DNA of 64,000 bases from Dongia_B soli (GTDB lineage: Bacteria; Pseudomonadota; Alphaproteobacteria; Dongiales; Dongiaceae): contig NZ_JAXCLW010000003.1 in assembly GCF_034044715.1 (NCBI RefSeq), positions 372,001 through 436,000 on the forward strand, read 5' to 3'. Made by a program: the position numbers and the translations under genes. This document shows, in pieces, positions 61,574 through 64,000 of this stretch (the stretch's first letter is position 1; every line of letters begins with the position of its first letter). The notes under the pieces are model-generated. The model was not told where the DNA came from. It worked only from the letters and a program-made list of their open reading frames with translations, and searched no databases.

Positions 61574-63063
61574 GCCGCTTTAGGCTGCAGGGCGGTGAGA
61601 TAGCGTTCGATGGCGATAATATCGCCTTCGGCCGCAGCCACCGCCACATAGCCATCGGGCCGCAGCAGCCATAACCCGTTTTCTGCTGATGCGATGACAT
61701 CAGGATGCAGCAAGGTCGGAAAGCGTTCGGCAAGCCGCGTCATCGCCATTGGCGCGATCCGTCCGGCAAGATGGAAGCGTGGCTGCCGCTTGATCGTTGT
61801 ACTGCTCCAGGCCGGATAGCGATATCCGACTTTCGGCTCCTGTGCCGAACCGTTCAACCCATATCCATTCAGTGGGCTGCGGCGATATCGTACCGTCAGA
61901 CCCGCCAATTGCCGCGCCAGAAAGCGTTGGACCAGTCGTCGTTCCATGATCGCCGACGCGATGCGGTTACGGAGGAATTGCGCGACGGGATGGCGTAGCA
62001 GGCCGAGCCAGGTCATGCGGCCCGCCACCCGCAGCGTGCGCTCGCCGACATCGCTGCGCTCCGGGTGATAGCTCTCCAGCAACAATCTGCTATCGGCGTC
62101 GCCGCGGCAGATCATCGCCAGCTTCCAGGCCAAGTTCGCGGCATCCTGCATGCCGGTATTCATTCCCTGTCCACCGGCGGGGCTGTGAACATGGGCGGCA
62201 TCTCCGGCAAGAAATACGCGCTTGCTGCGATAGCTGCGCACCTGCCGTTCATGGACCTGGAATGTGCCGTGCCAATAGGCGGTGGTCGCCTTGAGTCCGT
62301 TGGGGCCACGGCGTTCGATCAATTCCTGTATCTGGGCCAAGGTCATGTTGTCGCCCTGTCGCTCTTCAACCACTGAGCCAAGATTGGCGGCGAGGCGAAA
62401 CAGATTGTCGGGACCAATGGGAAACAGCGCAAGAATGCCATCGCTGTGGAAATAGAGCGCCGGTTCGCCGGAAGGTGTGCGCAAGCCCGTCAAACGAAGA
62501 TCCGCCATCAACCATTCGGTGGGGAAGCTTCGACCACCGAAGGACTGACCGATGAGATCTCGCACGGTGCTGCGTGTACCGTCACAGCCGATCACCCAAT
62601 CCACCGGGAACTTTTCCTGATTGCCATCGCCATGCCGCAAGGTGACGTCAACGCTGCCTTCATTCTGTTGCAGCGAGAGCAGCTCGGTCGGTCGCTCGAT
62701 CTGAACACCGAAGGTATCTAGATGTTCTCGCAGCAAGCGTTCCGTCTCGCTCTGCGGCAACATCAAAGCATAGGGAAACGGACTGGCCAGCAGCGAGAAA
62801 TCGACCTGAACCGCTTGTTCAGTAGCATCGATCAGATGCGCTGCTCTCGCGGCGATGCCGGCCTGAATGAAGCTCTCGGCACAACCCATGCCATCGAGCA
62901 TCTCGAGCGTTCGGCTCCAGACCACCACGGCCTTCGACTTGTCCGTCGGCTGCGGCGCCTTATCGATGATGCGGAGACCGACGCCATACCGCGCCAGTTC
63001 CGCCGCCATGGTGAGACCGACCGGACCGGCGCCAACGACGAGAACCTGCGGCCGCATCCTCAT
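61570..63063 (-). CDS. FAD-dependent aromatic-type monooxygenase
   Basis: 497 residues of the phenol/pentachlorophenol hydroxylase-like class A flavoprotein monooxygenases. FAD motifs: VVGAGPVGLTMAAELARYG at the N-terminus, the DG motif IGCDGTRSTVRDLIG, and the GD motif RVFLAGDAAHVHSPAGGQGMNTGMQDAANLAWKL. It likely hydroxylates an aromatic compound with NAD(P)H and oxygen; the substrate is unknown. Start ATG at 63063; the frame extends to 63093. Stand-alone gene between the activator and ettA. Confidence 0.9.
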   Translation of the reverse strand: MRMRPQVLVVGAGPVGLTMAAELARYGVGLRIIDKAPQPTDKSKAVVVWSRTLEMLDGMGCAESFIQAGIAARAAHLIDATEQAVQVDFSLLASPFPYALMLPQSETERLLREHLDTFGVQIERPTELLSLQQNEGSVDVTLRHGDGNQEKFPVDWVIGCDGTRSTVRDLIGQSFGGRSFPTEWLMADLRLTGLRTPSGEPALYFHSDGILALFPIGPDNLFRLAANLGSVVEERQGDNMTLAQIQELIERRGPNGLKATTAYWHGTFQVHERQVRSYRSKRVFLAGDAAHVHSPAGGQGMNTGMQDAANLAWKLAMICRGDADSRLLLESYHPERSDVGERTLRVAGRMTWLGLLRHPVAQFLRNRIASAIMERRLVQRFLARQLAGLTVRYRRSPLNGYGLNGSAQEPKVGYRYPAWSSTTIKRQPRFHLAGRIAPMAMTRLAERFPTLLHPDVIASAENGLWLLRPDGYVAVAAAEGDIIAIERYLTALQPKAA

Positions 63064-63082
63064 GCTCTGTCCCGGAGGGTGT

Positions 63083-63107
63083 CCCCTCCTCAAGAGCTGA
63101 GGAGGGG
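63083..63107 (-). terminator. Hairpin between ettA and the monooxygenase gene
   Basis: CCCCTCCTC and GAGGAGGGG form a perfect 9-bp stem around a 7-base loop, 16 bp after the ettA stop and 20 bp before the monooxygenase start. There is no T-run in either direction. It may be an ettA terminator of the intrinsic-like, T-poor type. Confidence 0.4.
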
Positions 63108-63122
63108 TCGTTGAAGGTGTGA

Positions 63123-64000
63123 TTACGCCCGCACCAGCGGCTTGTATTTGATGCGGTGCGGCTGATCGGCATCGGTGCCGAGGCGACGATGCTTGTCGGC
63201 TTCATAATCCTGGTAATTGCCTTCGAACCATTCGACATGGCTATCGCCCTCGAAGGCCAGGATATGGGTCGCGATACGATCGAGAAACCAGCGGTCGTGG
63301 CTGATGATGACGGCGCAACCGGCGAAGTTGTCCAGTGCCTCTTCCAAGGCCCGCAATGTATCGACGTCGAGATCATTGGTCGGCTCGTCGAGCAGCAGGA
63401 CATTGGCGCCGGATTTTAGCATCTTGGCAAGATGCACCCGGTTGCGTTCACCGCCCGAGAGCAGGCCGACCTTCTTCTGCTGGTCGGCGCCCTTGAAGTT
63501 GAAATTGCCGACATAGGCGCGGCTCGGCATCTTGGTCTTGCCAAGCTCGATTTCATCGAGGCCGTCGGAGATTTCCTGCCACACCGTCTTGTTGGCATCG
63601 AGGCTGTCGCGCGACTGATCGACATAGCCGAGCACCACCGTATCGCCAACCTTGAACGTGCCTGAATCCGGCTGTTCCTGGCCGGTGATCATGCGGAACA
63701 AGGTTGTCTTGCCGGCACCGTTCGGACCGATGACGCCGACAATGCCGCCGGGCGGCAGGCGGAAGGAAAGATCTTCGATCAGGAGGCGGTCGCCGAAGCC
63801 CTTGTTCAGGTTCTCCGCCTCGATCACCACATTGCCAAGACGGGGACCGGCGGGAATGGTGATCTGGGCAGTACCCATCGTCTTTTCATTGCTCTGCGCC
63901 AGCAGGCTTTCATACGCACTGATACGGGCCTTGGACTTGGCTTGGCGCGCCTTGGGCGATTGCCGGATCCAGTCCAATTCGCGCTCCAGCGATTTCTGCC
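63123..64000 (-). CDS. ettA: Energy-dependent translational throttle protein EttA (ABC-F), 5' end outside window
   Basis: Ribosome-associated ABC-F ATPase that gates translation at low energy. The C-terminal about 290 codons are present; the gene enters from the right edge. Visible are the linker (LAQSNEKT), the second ABC domain with Walker A GVIGPNGAGKTTLF, signature LLSGGERNRVHLAKML, Walker B LLLDEPTNDLD and the H-loop IISHDRWFLDR, then the EttA tail ending HRIKYKPLVRA. The short linker and this tail separate EttA from other ABC-F proteins. Confidence 0.95.
   Translation of the reverse strand, partial: QKSLERELDWIRQSPKARQAKSKARISAYESLLAQSNEKTMGTAQITIPAGPRLGNVVIEAENLNKGFGDRLLIEDLSFRLPPGGIVGVIGPNGAGKTTLFRMITGQEQPDSGTFKVGDTVVLGYVDQSRDSLDANKTVWQEISDGLDEIELGKTKMPSRAYVGNFNFKGADQQKKVGLLSGGERNRVHLAKMLKSGANVLLLDEPTNDLDVDTLRALEEALDNFAGCAVIISHDRWFLDRIATHILAFEGDSHVEWFEGNYQDYEADKHRRLGTDADQPHRIKYKPLVRA

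Overview
The window is about 60% GC, densely coded chromosomal DNA from an alphaproteobacterium, probably a free-living aerobe near the Rhodospirillales (the order is inference; the class is well supported). The evidence for the class is a CcrM-type GANTC methyltransferase with GANTC sites in its own promoter, a GTTC-N7-GTTC SOS box, an Fo ATP synthase operon (atpI-B-E-b'-b) split from F1, the mutY/DUF721/dsbA-like/smc gene order, and the ctaC-D-B-coxF-G-E/DUF983/SURF1 oxidase operon. I see no rRNA, tRNA, IS element, prophage or CRISPR array.

Layout. 1-3.9 kb (minus): ETF-quinone oxidoreductase, a TPR protein and the start of ispE. 4.1-14.4 kb (mostly plus): a uracil-DNA glycosylase, a lytic transglycosylase, moaB, an M24 peptidase, an SOS-box-preceded SplB-like radical SAM protein, a small secreted protein, rnhB, ccrM, a LysE exporter and mutY. 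14.4-22.2 kb: DUF721, a DsbA-like thioredoxin, smc, then the Fo operon. 22.2-28.9 kb (minus): a tandem glycine riboswitch controlling gcvT-gcvH-gcvPA-gcvPB, followed by an isochorismatase-family hydrolase and a class V aminotransferase. 28.9-37.9 kb: a lipoprotein, a CDGSH protein, ispH-thrB-rnhA, recQ, a peroxiredoxin, a DsbD/ScsB-type reductase and a YqgE protein. 37.9-49.5 kb (minus): a long cytochrome aa3 oxidase operon that runs on into an M32 carboxypeptidase, thrC, an M16 peptidase and an acetyltransferase. 50-55.5 kb: tldD, a DUF1289 protein, a membrane adenylate cyclase with a built-in 2Fe-2S domain, a TPR protein, a glutathione peroxidase and a sulfite-oxidase-like molybdoenzyme. 55.8-61.6 kb: a one-carbon/corrinoid operon. 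The window ends with an FAD monooxygenase and a truncated ettA.

The most interesting region is 55.8-61.6 kb. It encodes DUF1638, a small 'virulence factor' family protein, a cysteine-rich MetV-like protein, MetF, a methyl-THF:corrinoid methyltransferase and an ASKHA/2Fe-2S corrinoid activator. It resembles the methyl branch of the Wood-Ljungdahl pathway placed in an aerobe. The best reading is part of a split cobalamin-dependent methionine synthase or a related methyl-transfer system, whose corrinoid protein and final methyltransferase lie outside the window. Glycine cleavage (producing methylene-THF) and this cluster (reducing and spending it) could share one folate pool.
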